Counted from the stretch's first letter, positions 1 through 9,276 are shown. The stretch: 34,847 bases of DNA from Allobrachymonas sp. (GCA_030529305.1 JAUMXD010000004.1:1-34847); one strand, 5' to 3'. Program-made: numbers and translations. The notes: a model not told the origin generated them from the letters alone.

Positions 1-284
1 TCCGCGCAGGCTACCAGCTGCTGGGCCTGCAAACCTACTTCACCGCTGGCGTCAAAGAAGTGCGCGCCTGGACCATCCACCAAGGCGACACTGCACCACA
101 GGCTGCGGGCGTGATCCACGGCGACTTTGAACGCGGCTTCATCCGTGCGCAAACCATCGCGTTTGACGACTTCATCCAATACAAAGGCGAACAAGGCGCC
201 AAAGAAGCCGGCAAAATGCGCGCCGAAGGAAAGGAATATGTGGTTAAAGATGGCGACGTGATGAACTTTTTGTTTAACGTTTGA
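1..284 (+). CDS. ychF: YchF, GTP/ATP-binding translation-associated P-loop protein (3' end only)
   Basis: The last 94 codons of a gene that enters from the left edge, read in the frame beginning at base 3. The residues include [40 protein letters not shown] and the terminal [11 protein letters not shown]. These match the C-terminal TGS-type domain of YchF (also called EngD or OLA1 family), a conserved Obg-related P-loop ATPase that binds ribosomes. The G domain lies outside the window. The gene ends in TGA at 282-284 and is followed at once by an intrinsic terminator, so the accessory DNA that follows is a separate transcription unit. The sequence is well conserved and shows no damage in the visible part. 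Confidence 0.95.
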   Translation, partial: RAGYQLLGLQTYFTAGVKEVRAWTIHQGDTAPQAAGVIHGDFERGFIRAQTIAFDDFIQYKGEQGAKEAGKMRAEGKEYVVKDGDVMNFLFNV

Positions 285-303
285 TCCGTCAAGGTCTTGC
301 TCA

Positions 304-335
304 AAAAATAGCCACCTGAATGAGTGGCTATTTTT
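304..335 (+). terminator. Rho-independent terminator of ychF
   Basis: An A-run, the stem ATAGCCAC, an 8-nt loop, GTGGCTAT and a T-run, placed 20 bases after the ychF stop. The A-run and T-run make it potentially bidirectional. Confidence 0.85.
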
Positions 336-387
336 ATGGTTTTTGCATTTTTTATAAAACACATTTGGCAGGTTTTTTATCGTATAA

Positions 388-847
388 GCTCATACTTCGC
401 GTAAACGGGTGGACGAGAAGCGAGCAAAAACGCGCAAAAGTGTGCGCTTCGAGCGCAGCGTGCATGTGTCGGCAGAGAATTTGGGCGTGCACGGCGTGTT
501 GGATATGGTCGAGCGCGATATTCAGACAGGCCGTCTGAAACCCGTCGAATACAAACGCGGCAAACCCAAGCCCGAACCGTTCGAGGGAATCCAGCCCTGT
601 GCACAAGCCTTGTGTCTGGAGGAAATGACCGGGCAAACAGTGACAGAGGACGCGCTGTGGCATCTGCAAACCAGCCACCGCGTGCTCGTTGTCTTTTCAG
701 GTAGGCTGCGGGCACAAACGCTGGCAGAGATTGCACAAGTGCGCAGCCTTTTGGAAAGCGATCACTTCACCGCCCGAATACGGAAAACGCTGCAAAGCCT
801 GTTCGTTGATTGAGGTTTGTCAGCCGAAGTTAAGAGAGGAAGGATAG
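388..847 (+). pseudogene. cas4: Cas4 remnant (CRISPR adaptation RecB-like nuclease), 5'-truncated and frameshifted
   Basis: An open frame to 813 reads VRFERSVHVSAENLGVHG, then VEYKRGKPKP and CAQALCLEEM. These are hallmarks of the RecB-like nuclease core of Cas4, with the E-x-K catalytic motif inside VEYKRGK and Q/C residues after it. The N-terminal part with the first Fe-S cysteine (usually near CPRQCALIH) is missing: the frame is closed upstream by TAA at 385-387 and no other frame carries it. Near 760-775 the frame shifts. In the +1 frame, bases 770-847 read PPEYGKRCKACSLIEVCQP, which is the C-terminal C-x2-C-x5-C iron-sulfur motif of Cas4. The out-of-frame reading ends in SLFVD instead. 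Both lesions should abolish function. The family resembles the stand-alone Cas4 of type I-C/I-A loci. No other cas gene or repeat array is visible. Confidence 0.85.
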
Positions 848-880
848 GTCAGCAGGACACGTAGAGGGATGTTTAAAAAA

Positions 881-895
881 ATCATATTGTATGAT
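881..895. repeat. Small inverted repeat upstream of the DUF262 gene
   Basis: ATCATA-TTG-TATGAT lies 55 bases before the DUF262 start codon. It could be part of a promoter or operator, but nothing else supports this. Confidence 0.3.
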
Positions 896-950
896 TTATG
901 GCAAATTAATTTTATCTAGATTTCAAATGAAAGTATGGAGTTGAATTGAT

Positions 951-2618
951 ATGTCTAACGATGTTTTTAAGCCAGAAAACCTGAGCATTGAGCAGATATT
1001 TGGCAACACTGATTCATTTTATCAAATGCCAGAATATCAACGTCCCTATTCTTGGGACAAAGAACGAGTGGAGCAATTATGGATTGACATTGTTGAAGCC
1101 TATAAAAATCATAAAGAAGACTCATCTTTGGATGCAAACTATTTTCTTGGCTCTTTAGTGGTTGTAAAAAGCGGGAAAGGATATGATGTTATTGACGGCC
1201 AACAAAGAATCACCACCCTCACTATACTTTTTTGCGTCTTAAGAGATCTAAACAAACTGACACTAACCGACGAGAGATTAAACAAGATTAAACATAGCAT
1301 TCAAGATTTAACCGAAAGAAAAAGGCGGCTGAAACTAACAACTCAGCTCAACAATCAAGCCCTTTTTGAAACAAGCATCATCAACGGAATTGACTTTTCC
1401 ACTCCAAAAAAAGAAATCGACGAAAATCGTTTCCTGCAAACCGCTTTTTATTTTAAAAATTTAATAGAAAACTCCAAAAACCAAAATTCAGAGCACTACA
1501 TTTCTGATTTTTCAGATTTTTTAAAATACCTTTTTGAACAAACAAGCTTAATCAGAGTTATCTGCCACGATGAAAGCTTTGCAATAAAATTATTTTCAAT
1601 TTTGAATGACAGGGGATTGGATTTATCATCAGCTGACATCATCAAAGCATACTTGTTGCAAAATTTAGATGAAAAAAGCCGCTTTTCCTTTTCGGAAGTG
1701 TGGAAACGGGTAGAAACAATTTGCCGACAAATAGGCGAATCGTTGCAAACAACATTAAGTTTGTATTTATATTACTTGAAGGCAAGAAGCCCAAAGAAAA
1801 ATCTGCATGATGAATTAAAAATTGAGTTAAGAAACAAGGACCCTCTGGAAGTTGTTTTATTCATTGAAAAATTCGCAAAAAATTTAAGCGAAATAAATGA
1901 AGACTATCAAGACAAAGACATATCCAGATTACGCTATCTGCCGCAATCCATTTATTGGAAAACAATTCTTTTAACCGCAAAATTAACCAATTACCCATTT
2001 TATAATGAGCTGAAAAATTTGCTGGTTAGATATTATTATCAAAGCTGGATAGCAGACGGAACATCAAATAGAATTAAACAAACTTCGTTTAAGATATTAA
2101 AGATGACAAAAGAAGGGAAAGAAATTTCACATATCAAGGATGAAATTCTTAAGAATTTGAATATTTATGAAAGCTACCTCTCATCCCTAGAAAGGCATAA
2201 CATTTATAGCTTTAAATGGCACAAACCATTGTTGTTATCTATTGAGTACAATCAACAAGACAACTATCAATTTATAGAAATAAATAAAGAATTACATACC
2301 GAGCACATCTTTCCCCAGGAATGGAAAGATGCGAATCTTAATTGGAGTCTTTTTTTCTCAGAAGAAGAGGGAGAAAGATGTTTAAACAGCCTGGGAAATC
2401 TAACACTGTTATCTGGCAACAAAAACATTCGTGCCAGCAATAGAAACTACTTAAACAAAAAAGATATTTATAATGGCAAAGGATTGGATGGAAAATCATC
2501 TTTCGAGATCACTAAAAAAATTTTGGAAGATGCGCCAAACGAATGGAATGTTCATGAAATAACTAAACGCAAAGAGTGGCTGATTACTCAAACAAAAGAA
2601 ATTTTTGATATTCAATGA
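951..2618 (+). CDS. DUF262/DUF1524 protein, GmrSD-like (predicted anti-phage or type IV restriction nuclease)
   Basis: A 555-residue protein with two recognisable parts. The N-terminal DUF262 (GmrS-like, ParB/sulfiredoxin-fold NTPase) region has PEYQRPYSW at 27-35 and IDGQQRITTL at 81-90, the family's DGQQR signature. The C-terminal DUF1524 (GmrD-like, HNH/His-Me nuclease) region has EHIFPQ at 451-456 (H452) followed by LGNLTLL at 481-487 and nearby Asn residues. Proteins of this type, such as GmrSD, cleave modified phage DNA, and others act in defence islands; the exact target here is unknown. The ATG has GGAG 10 bases upstream. The gene is markedly AT-rich compared with both flanks, suggesting recent acquisition. 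It stands alone, next to a cas4 fossil, in a gap between ychF and lpxH. It is shorter than many fused GmrSD proteins but both motif sets are present, so it may be active. Confidence 0.88.
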   Translation: MSNDVFKPENLSIEQIFGNTDSFYQMPEYQRPYSWDKERVEQLWIDIVEAYKNHKEDSSLDANYFLGSLVVVKSGKGYDVIDGQQRITTLTILFCVLRDLNKLTLTDERLNKIKHSIQDLTERKRRLKLTTQLNNQALFETSIINGIDFSTPKKEIDENRFLQTAFYFKNLIENSKNQNSEHYISDFSDFLKYLFEQTSLIRVICHDESFAIKLFSILNDRGLDLSSADIIKAYLLQNLDEKSRFSFSEVWKRVETICRQIGESLQTTLSLYLYYLKARSPKKNLHDELKIELRNKDPLEVVLFIEKFAKNLSEINEDYQDKDISRLRYLPQSIYWKTILLTAKLTNYPFYNELKNLLVRYYYQSWIADGTSNRIKQTSFKILKMTKEGKEISHIKDEILKNLNIYESYLSSLERHNIYSFKWHKPLLLSIEYNQQDNYQFIEINKELHTEHIFPQEWKDANLNWSLFFSEEEGERCLNSLGNLTLLSGNKNIRASNRNYLNKKDIYNGKGLDGKSSFEITKKILEDAPNEWNVHEITKRKEWLITQTKEIFDIQ

Positions 2619-3266
2619 CAACAACATAAATCAATGAAATGGTAAAATACATCAAATCCAAAGGATCCTCTAAACCATATACAAGCGCACAAAGCAAACA
2701 ATACTTCACCACTAAATCGACTATCTGCAAGGAGCAAAAAAATGCTGTATTGATACAATAACGCAAGAAAGTGGCACAATTACCACTGTATGCAGCCAGC
2801 TTCATCTTTTTCTCTTTGAGGCGCCAGTGCTATTCTTCCGATTTTTTCGGAGAGAACAATGTAAACTTGGCGTTTTACTAAAAATGAGCAGTCTTCAAGA
2901 CACTTGCAAGTGAAACGAAATATAATATATTTTGTGGATAAATACCTGTCAAAAAAATCTTCTGCTGTTTGCCTAGCATATATTGCGACGAAGATTTACT
3001 CTTTTGCAGCAGTATTTGCGCAATCATGGCTAGCATACGGAGAAGCAGGCGCGGCAGTAGCACGTTATTTCAGAGTCTTTCGGCATTTTTAGTGAAAAAA
3101 CACTTTTGGTTTCAACGGACGTAATCCCATTCGCCATATCCATATATATAGTAGTTAAACGCACTGCTGTCTTTTGTATATATGGAGCTACTGCGTAGGC
3201 CGCTTTATTTATCCATAGGCTATGTGACGGCCTGAAACCCGACTGTTCAAAGAGCTTTCACCATGT
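2619..3266. other. AT-rich stretch without a recognisable gene
   Basis: About 650 bases between the DUF262 gene and lpxH. Short open frames exist on both strands, but none has a ribosome site, a plausible composition or a family motif. Composition is AT-rich like the DUF262 gene up to about 3190 and returns to the chromosomal type near lpxH. The only structure seen is the inverted repeat at 3139-3186. Confidence 0.6.
3139..3186. repeat. 10-bp perfect inverted repeat
   Basis: TCCATATATA (3139-3148) and TATATATGGA (3177-3186) flank 28 bases. It sits near the compositional edge of the AT-rich island. No flanking target duplication was seen. Confidence 0.4.
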
Positions 3267-4184
3267 TTAATGGCAACAGTTTCTCCTGCTCCACCGCCAA
3301 GCCCCATCCGGCTGGCATTGCAAGCGCAGGGCTTCGGCCCGGGGTTTAGAGACGAGCAAATCCCAGTCGCTGAGCACCATGCGGCGCAGGGTTTGGCTGT
3401 TGTTGGTTGTGCCGGGCAGGTCGTGGTCTTGCGGTTTGTGGGTATGGCCGTGTACCAGCAGGGTGCAGCCATGCGTTTGCAGCCATTGCACGGCCAGGGT
3501 AGCGTCCACATCGGCATAACCCTCTACGCCCAGTTCGTTTTTGCGCTGGCTGCTTTGCTGGCGCAGTTGTTGGGCCAAGGCCAGGCGCTGCTCCAACGGC
3601 TGCTGCAACAGGGTTTGCTGCCACGCCGGGTTGCGCACCTGCTGGCGAAATTGCATGTAGGCCACATCGTCGATGCACAAGGCATCGCCGTGGCTGAGCA
3701 GGATGCGCAGCCCCGCTTCCTTGGTCGGCTCGCCATTGCTTCCCCCACTGAATGCACCCTGATTGCCTGTGCTATCGGTAGTGGCCCTGGTAACTGGTGG
3801 CAGCTGCAACACACAGGGATCGGCCAGCAGGGTCATGCCCGCAGCAACGCAAAAGTCTGCGCCCACCAAAAAGTCGCGGTTGCCGTGCATGAAGTAAAGC
3901 GCCTTGTGCTGGCTGGCGGCATGCAAGGCCTGCACCAGTTGGCGGGGAAAGGCTTGGCTGGGGTGTTGCAAAGCATCGTCGCCCGCCCAGAGTTCCAAGA
4001 TGTCACCCAGCAAGAAGATGGCCTGGGCTGGCGTGTGCTGCAAGTAGTACGCAAAGGCTTGCCAAGTGGCATCGTCCGTTTGCAAGTGCAGGTCGGCCAC
4101 AAAGTCGATGGTGTGCCAAGTGACAGGCGCGGCTAGTTCAGATACAGCTTGGCTGAAATGAAGACTGGATGCTGGCAAGTTCAT
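3267..4184 (-). CDS. lpxH: UDP-2,3-diacylglucosamine diphosphatase LpxH
   Basis: A peripheral inner-membrane metallophosphoesterase that hydrolyses UDP-2,3-diacylglucosamine to lipid X in lipid A synthesis. The calcineurin-like metal ligands are all present: DLH (D31, H33), GDILELW (D61), HGNRD (N102), SHGD, and HGHTH in the C-terminal third. At 305 residues it is longer than the usual 240-270. The extra length is mainly a low-complexity Ser/Gly/Thr-rich insert before the SHGD motif (around residues 133-158) and about 25 residues before the first metal motif. It begins with ATG at 4184. In relatives, lpxH follows the ppiB/ppiA genes as it does here on the minus strand. About 380 bases and a probable terminator separate it from ppiB, so it likely has its own promoter. 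Confidence 0.95.
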   Translation of the reverse strand: MNLPASSLHFSQAVSELAAPVTWHTIDFVADLHLQTDDATWQAFAYYLQHTPAQAIFLLGDILELWAGDDALQHPSQAFPRQLVQALHAASQHKALYFMHGNRDFLVGADFCVAAGMTLLADPCVLQLPPVTRATTDSTGNQGAFSGGSNGEPTKEAGLRILLSHGDALCIDDVAYMQFRQQVRNPAWQQTLLQQPLEQRLALAQQLRQQSSQRKNELGVEGYADVDATLAVQWLQTHGCTLLVHGHTHKPQDHDLPGTTNNSQTLRRMVLSDWDLLVSKPRAEALRLQCQPDGAWRWSRRNCCH

Positions 4185-4567
4185 GGCGAGGGCAATCGTT
4201 CAAAAAATAAAAAGCGGATGGAAAAGCTGCGGTCTTGGGTATCTTAGGCATAACCATTCAAGGGCGGCTCGCCTTTGTACAAGCTACCTTACCAAGCGTT
4301 GATCGGCTCTGTGCAGCAAGCAAGAAAGATACGAGAACCAGCCTTACGCTTCAGCCCCACCGCACAGTGCACTGCGCATCACTATTGCATTACAGGCATC
4401 AACAGACTTTGAGGCCATAAGGGCTGGGGCCGTGCGCTGGGCATACATCACACCCTGCGAGCCAACCTAAAACACCCAACCCAAAAAGCAACAGCGGCAG
4501 GCTGTGGGGCCGTGCCGCTGTGCGGGTTGCCGTAAATCGGCTTTCGTAATGCTTGTGCAGTGTGCGA
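4185..4567. other. Intergenic region between lpxH and ppiB
   Basis: No gene is supported here. It holds a probable ppiB terminator (4481-4521) and presumably the lpxH promoter on the minus strand, which I could not place. Confidence 0.5.
4481..4521 (-). terminator. Probable terminator of ppiB
   Basis: Read on the minus strand, ACAGCGGCA pairs with TGCCGCTGT over a 13-base loop, followed by TGC and a short T-run. It starts about 45 bases after the ppiB stop. Confidence 0.6.
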
Positions 4568-5074
4568 TCAAGCCTTGATTTCGGCTTTTTCGATCAGCAC
4601 GTCGTCTTTGGGTACATCGTCGTGCATGCCGCGGCGGCCGGTAGCAACGCCTGCAATTTGATCGACCACGTCTTGCCCCTCAACCACTTTGCCAAACACG
4701 GCATAGCCCCAGCCTTGCGGCGTGGGCGATTTGTAGTTGAGGAAGTCGTTATCGGCCACGTTGATGAAGAACTGGGCGCTGGCCGAATGAGGAGCGCTGG
4801 TGCGTGCCATGGCGATGGTGTATTTGTCGTTTTTCAGGCCGTTGTTGGCTTCGTTCTGGATTTCTTTGGCGGTGGGCTTTTGCTCCATGCCGGGTGCAAA
4901 GCCGCCGCCCTGGATCATGAAGCCCGGAATCACGCGGTGAAACACGGTGCCGTTGTAGTGGCCGTTGCGCACGTATTCCAGAAAGTTGGCCACGGTGATG
5001 GGGGCCTTGCTTTCGTCCAGTTCGATGGTGATGGGGCCACGGTTGGCAATGTGCAGGATGACTTGTGTGCTCAT
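4568..5074 (-). CDS. ppiB: Peptidyl-prolyl cis-trans isomerase B (cytoplasmic cyclophilin)
   Basis: A 168-residue cyclophilin, the usual length of cytoplasmic PpiB, with no signal peptide. It catalyses cis-trans isomerisation of X-Pro bonds. Active-site motifs: [13 protein letters not shown] (F45, R47, F52, Q55), [10 protein letters not shown], and WGYAVFGKV near the C terminus. The ATG at 5074, giving MSTQVILHI, is preferred over an in-frame start 10 codons upstream because homologues begin at this point. The upstream extension would run into the terminator that separates it from ppiA. The Shine-Dalgarno match is weak. The exported paralogue lies directly upstream, a probable tandem duplication kept in this lineage. 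Confidence 0.95.
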   Translation of the reverse strand: MSTQVILHIANRGPITIELDESKAPITVANFLEYVRNGHYNGTVFHRVIPGFMIQGGGFAPGMEQKPTAKEIQNEANNGLKNDKYTIAMARTSAPHSASAQFFINVADNDFLNYKSPTPQGWGYAVFGKVVEGQDVVDQIAGVATGRRGMHDDVPKDDVLIEKAEIKA

Positions 5075-5102
5075 GATGATGAAAAGGGTGTATATTTTTT
5101 GC

Positions 5103-5141
5103 AAAAAAACCTGCCGTTCAACTACAAGGCAAGCGGCAGGT
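5103..5141 (-). terminator. Rho-independent terminator between ppiA and ppiB
   Basis: On the minus strand the stem ACCTGCCG / CGGCAGGT (17-base loop) is followed by seven Ts. It lies 18 bases after the ppiA stop, so ppiB is probably transcribed separately or by read-through. Confidence 0.85.
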
Positions 5142-5159
5142 CGCCAAGGCGCGCCGAGT

Positions 5160-5915
5160 TTACTTGATCTGCCTTGCCGACTCGATCAACACGGTTTTTT
5201 TCGGCACATCGCCATTAAAAGGGCCAGCCGCGCCCGTTGGCGTGGTGCGAATTTTTTCGATCACGTCCATGCCACTGATGACCTTGCCAAACACGGTGTA
5301 GCCTGCCAGCCCCGGGTGGCGCAACAGCTGCGCACGCGGCAGATTGGTGTAGGTTTTGCCGTGGTACATAAAGCGCGGCACGGGGTCGCCATCGGGGATC
5401 GGGGTGGGATCGAGAAACGCGTTGTCTTTCACGTTGATGAAGAACTGCGCCGTGGCCGAATTCATCTCGCTGGTGCGCGCCATGGCCAAGGTGCCCACGG
5501 TGTTGCGCAGGCCGGCTTGCAGGGCTTGCCGCCCCTCGTGCACCACGGGCGCACGGGTGGGCTTTTGCGCAAGCTTGGCATCAAAGCCGCCGCCCTGCAC
5601 CATGAAGTTGCTGATTACACGGTGGAAGATAGTGCCGTTGTAGTGCCCGCTGTTGACGTATTGCAAAAAGTTCTCAACCGTTTTGGGCGCTGCGGCGGGC
5701 TCCAGCTCTACCGTGAAGTCGCCCAGATTGGTATGAAAGAGCACTTGCGGCTTGGCCTCAAGCACCTTGTTTTTGGTGACCGCAGCAGAAGCTTTTTTAC
5801 GCGGCGCAGCCTGCACTGCGGCTACGCCCAGGCACAGCGCGGCCAGCAGCAGCCATTGCACGATTTTGCTGCGGCCCGTTGGGGTGCGGGCAAAGCTCAA
5901 AGTCTGAATAGACAT
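5160..5915 (-). CDS. ppiA: Periplasmic peptidyl-prolyl cis-trans isomerase A (cyclophilin)
   Basis: A 251-residue exported cyclophilin. The ATG at 5915 is chosen because GGAGAA lies just upstream and it yields a clean signal peptide: a basic n-region, hydrophobic [13 protein letters not shown], and a cut near VQA-AP. A Lys/Ala linker follows, then the cyclophilin domain with [25 protein letters not shown] and [10 protein letters not shown]. It is longer than PpiB because of an insert between the FFINV and FGKV motifs, containing [17 protein letters not shown]. Such an insert is common in Comamonadaceae PpiA. It should assist protein folding in the periplasm. It ends at a strong terminator before ppiB. 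Confidence 0.93.
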   Translation of the reverse strand: MSIQTLSFARTPTGRSKIVQWLLLAALCLGVAAVQAAPRKKASAAVTKNKVLEAKPQVLFHTNLGDFTVELEPAAAPKTVENFLQYVNSGHYNGTIFHRVISNFMVQGGGFDAKLAQKPTRAPVVHEGRQALQAGLRNTVGTLAMARTSEMNSATAQFFINVKDNAFLDPTPIPDGDPVPRFMYHGKTYTNLPRAQLLRHPGLAGYTVFGKVISGMDVIEKIRTTPTGAAGPFNGDVPKKTVLIESARQIK

Positions 5916-6157
5916 GGATGTTTCTCCTTCCACAAAAACCGAATCGGGCTGATTGCGTGATCGCAACAATCACTGCCCCCATTCTTTTGAAGCCAGCGTG
6001 TCGTCTCAATCATTCGCATCAGCCGATGTGTCCTTGGCGCAAAACTCGTGGCCGACTACCCCAGCTGCGCTCAATCCCATGCGCTTGAACATTTGCAGGC
6101 CAATCAACGGCCCTGCAAGCTTTGGGGCACAAGCAGATGTGTCAGAACCTTGCACCA

Positions 6158-6721
6158 TCAACGCGCCGCGCGCGTGGCGCGGGCTTTTTCCTGCAAGCTG
6201 CGATTGCCAGGTTGCAAAGCCAGCGCCTTGCTGTATTGCTCGTGCGCCATGCGGCGATACACATCGCCCAGGTTGTGCAGGGCAACGGCATAGCCGGGGT
6301 TGATGCGCACGGCCTGCTCCAAAGCGGTACGCGCCAAGTCCAACTCGCCCGCCTGCGCATAAAGCACGGCCAGGTTGTTGTAGGGCTCGGCGATTTCGGG
6401 ATATTCCTGCGTGATGGCCAGCAACTGGCTGCGGGCTTCGTCTGCCTTGCCTTGCGCCACCAGCACGCGCGAACGCAACAGGCGCATCTGCGGGTCGCGC
6501 GGGTTGTTGGTCAGATAAGCATCAGCCGCTTGCAGGGCTGCGGCGTAGTTTTTAGTGGTGATGAGCTGGTTGACCTTGCGATAGTCCTCGCCTACCAGAG
6601 CGGCTTGTGGCGTCTGCGCGGCAGCCTGACCACACACCAAGGCCGCAAGCAGCAATGTGGCAGCCCCCAAGCGGCCAGCCACCGTTGCCCGCAGACGAAA
6701 AAGAGAATGATTCAACATCAT
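6158..6721 (-). CDS. Exported tetratricopeptide-repeat protein
   Basis: About 187 residues, from either of two adjacent ATGs at 6721 or 6718. A signal peptide with hydrophobic GAATLLLAALVCGQAAA ends near AAAQ. The mature part shows tandem TPR units: NYAAALQAADAYLTNNPRD, then EPYNNLAVLYAQAGELDLA, then AVALHNLGDVYRRMAHE. Each has the alternating small and aromatic residues of helix-turn-helix repeats. TPR proteins act as protein-interaction scaffolds; no specific partner can be read here. It is transcribed away from cysS (divergent start at 6955) and toward ppiA. This position between ppiA and cysS is, to my knowledge, conserved in Comamonadaceae. An upstream in-frame extension to 6937 exists but lacks composition or a ribosome site to support it. 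Confidence 0.85.
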   Translation of the reverse strand: MMLNHSLFRLRATVAGRLGAATLLLAALVCGQAAAQTPQAALVGEDYRKVNQLITTKNYAAALQAADAYLTNNPRDPQMRLLRSRVLVAQGKADEARSQLLAITQEYPEIAEPYNNLAVLYAQAGELDLARTALEQAVRINPGYAVALHNLGDVYRRMAHEQYSKALALQPGNRSLQEKARATRAAR

Positions 6722-6954
6722 GAAAAGCGGGCCGCACACAATTGATCGCAGCCCGTGCATCAGCAAAAACGATCTGCGCATTATGCTCTTCTTGCTCGCT
6801 GCATGGCCAACCCCCTCATTGCGCAAGGTGCAGCCATGCCTGCGCCAGCCCTTTGCGGTACGATGCGCCCTGCCCTCTGGGCACCGAGCTTTGGCCGACT
6901 CTTTTATCAACTCGGCAAGCCCGTTTTCATCCAACAAATTCTTTCATCTGCATC

Positions 6955-8349
6955 ATGTCTTTGCGCATCTACAACACACTGGCACGCGAAGTGCAGCCCT
7001 TTGTTCCGCTTGAAGCCGAGCATGTGCGCATGTACGTTTGCGGCATGACGATTTACGACCTGTGCCACATCGGCCATGCCCGCATGATGATTGCCTTTGA
7101 CGTGATGCAGAAATGGCTGCGTGCCAGCGGCTACCGCGTGACTTACGTGCGCAACATCACCGACATCGACGACAAGATCATCAAGCGCGCGCTGGAGCGC
7201 AACATCCCCATCCGCCAGCTCACCGACGAGATGATCGCCGCCATGCACGAGGACTTTGCCCCGCTGGGCATTGATCGCCCCACGCATGAGCCGCGCGCCA
7301 CCGAATACGTGCGGCAGATGACCGAGCTGATCCAGCGCCTGCAGCAAAAGGGCCTGGCCTACAAGGTGGAGGCGGGCGAGAGCGCCGGCGACTACATGTA
7401 CTCGGTGCGCAAGTTTGCGGGCTACGGCAAGCTCAGCGGCAAATCGATTGACGACCTGCGCGCGGGCGAGCGCGTGGCCGTGCAAGACGGCAAGCAAGAC
7501 CCGCTGGACTTTGTGCTGTGGAAGGCCGCCAAGCCCAGCGAGCCAGCCGATGCCAAGTACGAATCGGCCATCGGCTGCGGGCGGCCGGGCTGGCACATCG
7601 AATGCTCGGCCATGAGCATGGCCCTGCTGGGCGAAACGTTTGACATTCACGGCGGTGGCGCCGACCTGCAATTTCCGCACCACGAAAACGAAATCGCCCA
7701 AAGCGAAGGCGCCACGGGCAAGCCCTTTGCGCGCTACTGGGTGCACAACGGCTTTTTGCAGGTGGATGGCGAGAAGATGAGCAAATCGCTCAACAACTTT
7801 TTCACCATTCGCGACGTGCTCAAAAGCTACGACGGCGAAACGCTGCGCTTTTTCATGCTGCGCGTGCACTATCGCCGCCCCTTCAATTTCAGCGATGCGG
7901 GGCTGGACGATGCGCGCACGGGCCTCAAGCGCCTGTACACAGCGCTGTCAACAGTCGATGCCATCGATATGCCCGCCGCTATCGACTGGAGCAACGCCTA
8001 CGCCAGCCGCTTCAAAGCCGCTATGGACAACGACTTTGGCACACCCGAAGCCGTGGCCGTGCTGTTCGAGCTGGCCAGCGAAGTGAACAAAACCCGCTCG
8101 CCCCAGCAGGCCGGCTTGCTCAAGGCGCTGGCAGGCACGCTGGGCCTGCTGCAAAACGACCCTGCCCACTATTTGCAAATCGGCTCGGGCGTGGACGCTG
8201 CCCACATCGAAGCGCAAATCGCCGCCCGCGCCCAGGCCAAGGCCGAGAAGAACTGGGCCGAAGCCGACCGCATCCGCCAGGAACTGCTGGCGCAAGGCAT
8301 TGTGCTCAAAGACTCGGCCCAGGGCACCACGTGGGAATGCGCGAACTGA
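6955..8349 (+). CDS. cysS: Cysteinyl-tRNA synthetase
   Basis: A class I aminoacyl-tRNA synthetase that charges tRNA-Cys, 464 residues and full length. Motifs in order: [15 protein letters not shown] with zinc ligand C29 and HIGH at 38-41; [19 protein letters not shown] and [15 protein letters not shown], which supply further zinc ligands; KMSKSLNN at 274-281. The C-terminal helical anticodon region runs to the stop. The ATG at 6955 starts MSLRIYNTL, as in homologues. The same frame stays open about 70 codons further upstream, but that part overlaps the promoter region of the divergent TPR gene and is not conserved. No damage is seen. Confidence 0.97.
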   Translation: MSLRIYNTLAREVQPFVPLEAEHVRMYVCGMTIYDLCHIGHARMMIAFDVMQKWLRASGYRVTYVRNITDIDDKIIKRALERNIPIRQLTDEMIAAMHEDFAPLGIDRPTHEPRATEYVRQMTELIQRLQQKGLAYKVEAGESAGDYMYSVRKFAGYGKLSGKSIDDLRAGERVAVQDGKQDPLDFVLWKAAKPSEPADAKYESAIGCGRPGWHIECSAMSMALLGETFDIHGGGADLQFPHHENEIAQSEGATGKPFARYWVHNGFLQVDGEKMSKSLNNFFTIRDVLKSYDGETLRFFMLRVHYRRPFNFSDAGLDDARTGLKRLYTALSTVDAIDMPAAIDWSNAYASRFKAAMDNDFGTPEAVAVLFELASEVNKTRSPQQAGLLKALAGTLGLLQNDPAHYLQIGSGVDAAHIEAQIAARAQAKAEKNWAEADRIRQELLAQGIVLKDSAQGTTWECAN

Positions 8350-8640
8350 TACGTTGAAATGCGTTGAAGAATGGGAGCCTTGAAGGCGTGGAACCAAGCT
8401 GTGGAGCTGCTGGCTGCAAAACGCAGTCTGTCCCCTACCCCCGCTTTTTTGCCCCTTTGGCGCGCCTTGCAGAATCGCTTGACTGAGCCGTGCATTCAGG
8501 CTGGATGCAAACGACCAGGCGCATGCCCAAGAGGCAACTAGCCTGGTTGTCCGCCGTGCCCACTCATGCAACAGACGCAATACACACACCCAACACCTGC
8601 ACCGCCACGGCCTCATCGCTTCACCAGCGCCCCAACCCCC

Positions 8641-9276
8641 ATGCCCAACGCCACTTTCCAGACGCCGCCCTACTGGGCAGAAGCCTGCGCCCACCTGAGC
8701 CAGCACGACCGCGTGATGGGGCAACTGGTGCAGCAATACGGCAGCGCCCGGCTGGAATCGCGCGGCAACGCCTTCATGACGCTGGCACGCAGCATCGTAG
8801 GCCAACAAATATCGGTCAAGGCCGCGCAGTCGGTGTGGGACCGTTTCGCCGCCCTGCCTCATGCTTTGGAGCCGCAAGCGGTGCTGCAACTCACGCCCCA
8901 AGCCATGCGTGCAGCGGGCTTGAGCGCCCGCAAAGTCGAATACCTGCATGACCTGGCCCGACACTTCACCGAACACGGCTTGCAAAACACCGCTTGGCAT
9001 GATCTGAGCGACGAAGCCGTGATTGCTGCGTTGACGGCCATTCGCGGCATTGGCCGCTGGACGGCCGAGATGTTTTTGATCTTTCACCTCATGCGTCCCA
9101 ACGTTTTGCCGCTGGACGACATCGGCCTGCAAAAAGGCATCAGCCAACTCTATTTTTCTGGCGAGCCCGTCAGCCGCCACACCTTGCGCGAAGTGGCCCA
9201 AGCCTGGCAGCCCTATTGCAGCGTGGGCACCTGGTATGTGTGGCGTTCGCTCGATCCCTTGCCTGTGGCGTATTGA
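8641..9276 (+). CDS. AlkA-type DNA-3-methyladenine glycosylase (HhH-GPD superfamily)
   Basis: A 211-residue base-excision repair enzyme that removes alkylated purines. The helix-hairpin-helix motif reads AIRGIGRWTAEMFLIF, followed by LPLDDIGLQKGI. D160 in this segment is the expected catalytic Asp of the family. GQQISVKAAQSVWDRF in the N-terminal half is typical of the short bacterial AlkA-like enzymes that lack the extra N-terminal domain of E. coli AlkA. The ATG at 8641 (MPNATFQTPPYW) is preferred; an upstream start at 8566 adds a Pro/Thr-rich stretch with no homology I recognise. It stands alone between cysS and accA with about 240-290 bases on each side. Confidence 0.88.
   Translation: MPNATFQTPPYWAEACAHLSQHDRVMGQLVQQYGSARLESRGNAFMTLARSIVGQQISVKAAQSVWDRFAALPHALEPQAVLQLTPQAMRAAGLSARKVEYLHDLARHFTEHGLQNTAWHDLSDEAVIAALTAIRGIGRWTAEMFLIFHLMRPNVLPLDDIGLQKGISQLYFSGEPVSRHTLREVAQAWQPYCSVGTWYVWRSLDPLPVAY

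Noticed and set aside
2904..3092. Short plus-strand open frame in the AT-rich gap
   Set aside because: No ribosome site, a non-ATG start and no recognisable features; an opposing frame of similar length overlaps it.
285..3266. CRISPR array near the cas4 remnant
   Set aside because: I looked for regularly spaced direct repeats of 25-40 bases and found none.
6742..6954. Upstream extension of cysS in the same open frame
   Set aside because: It would overlap the 5' end of the divergent TPR gene, and known CysS proteins begin at the [13 protein letters not shown] start at 6955.
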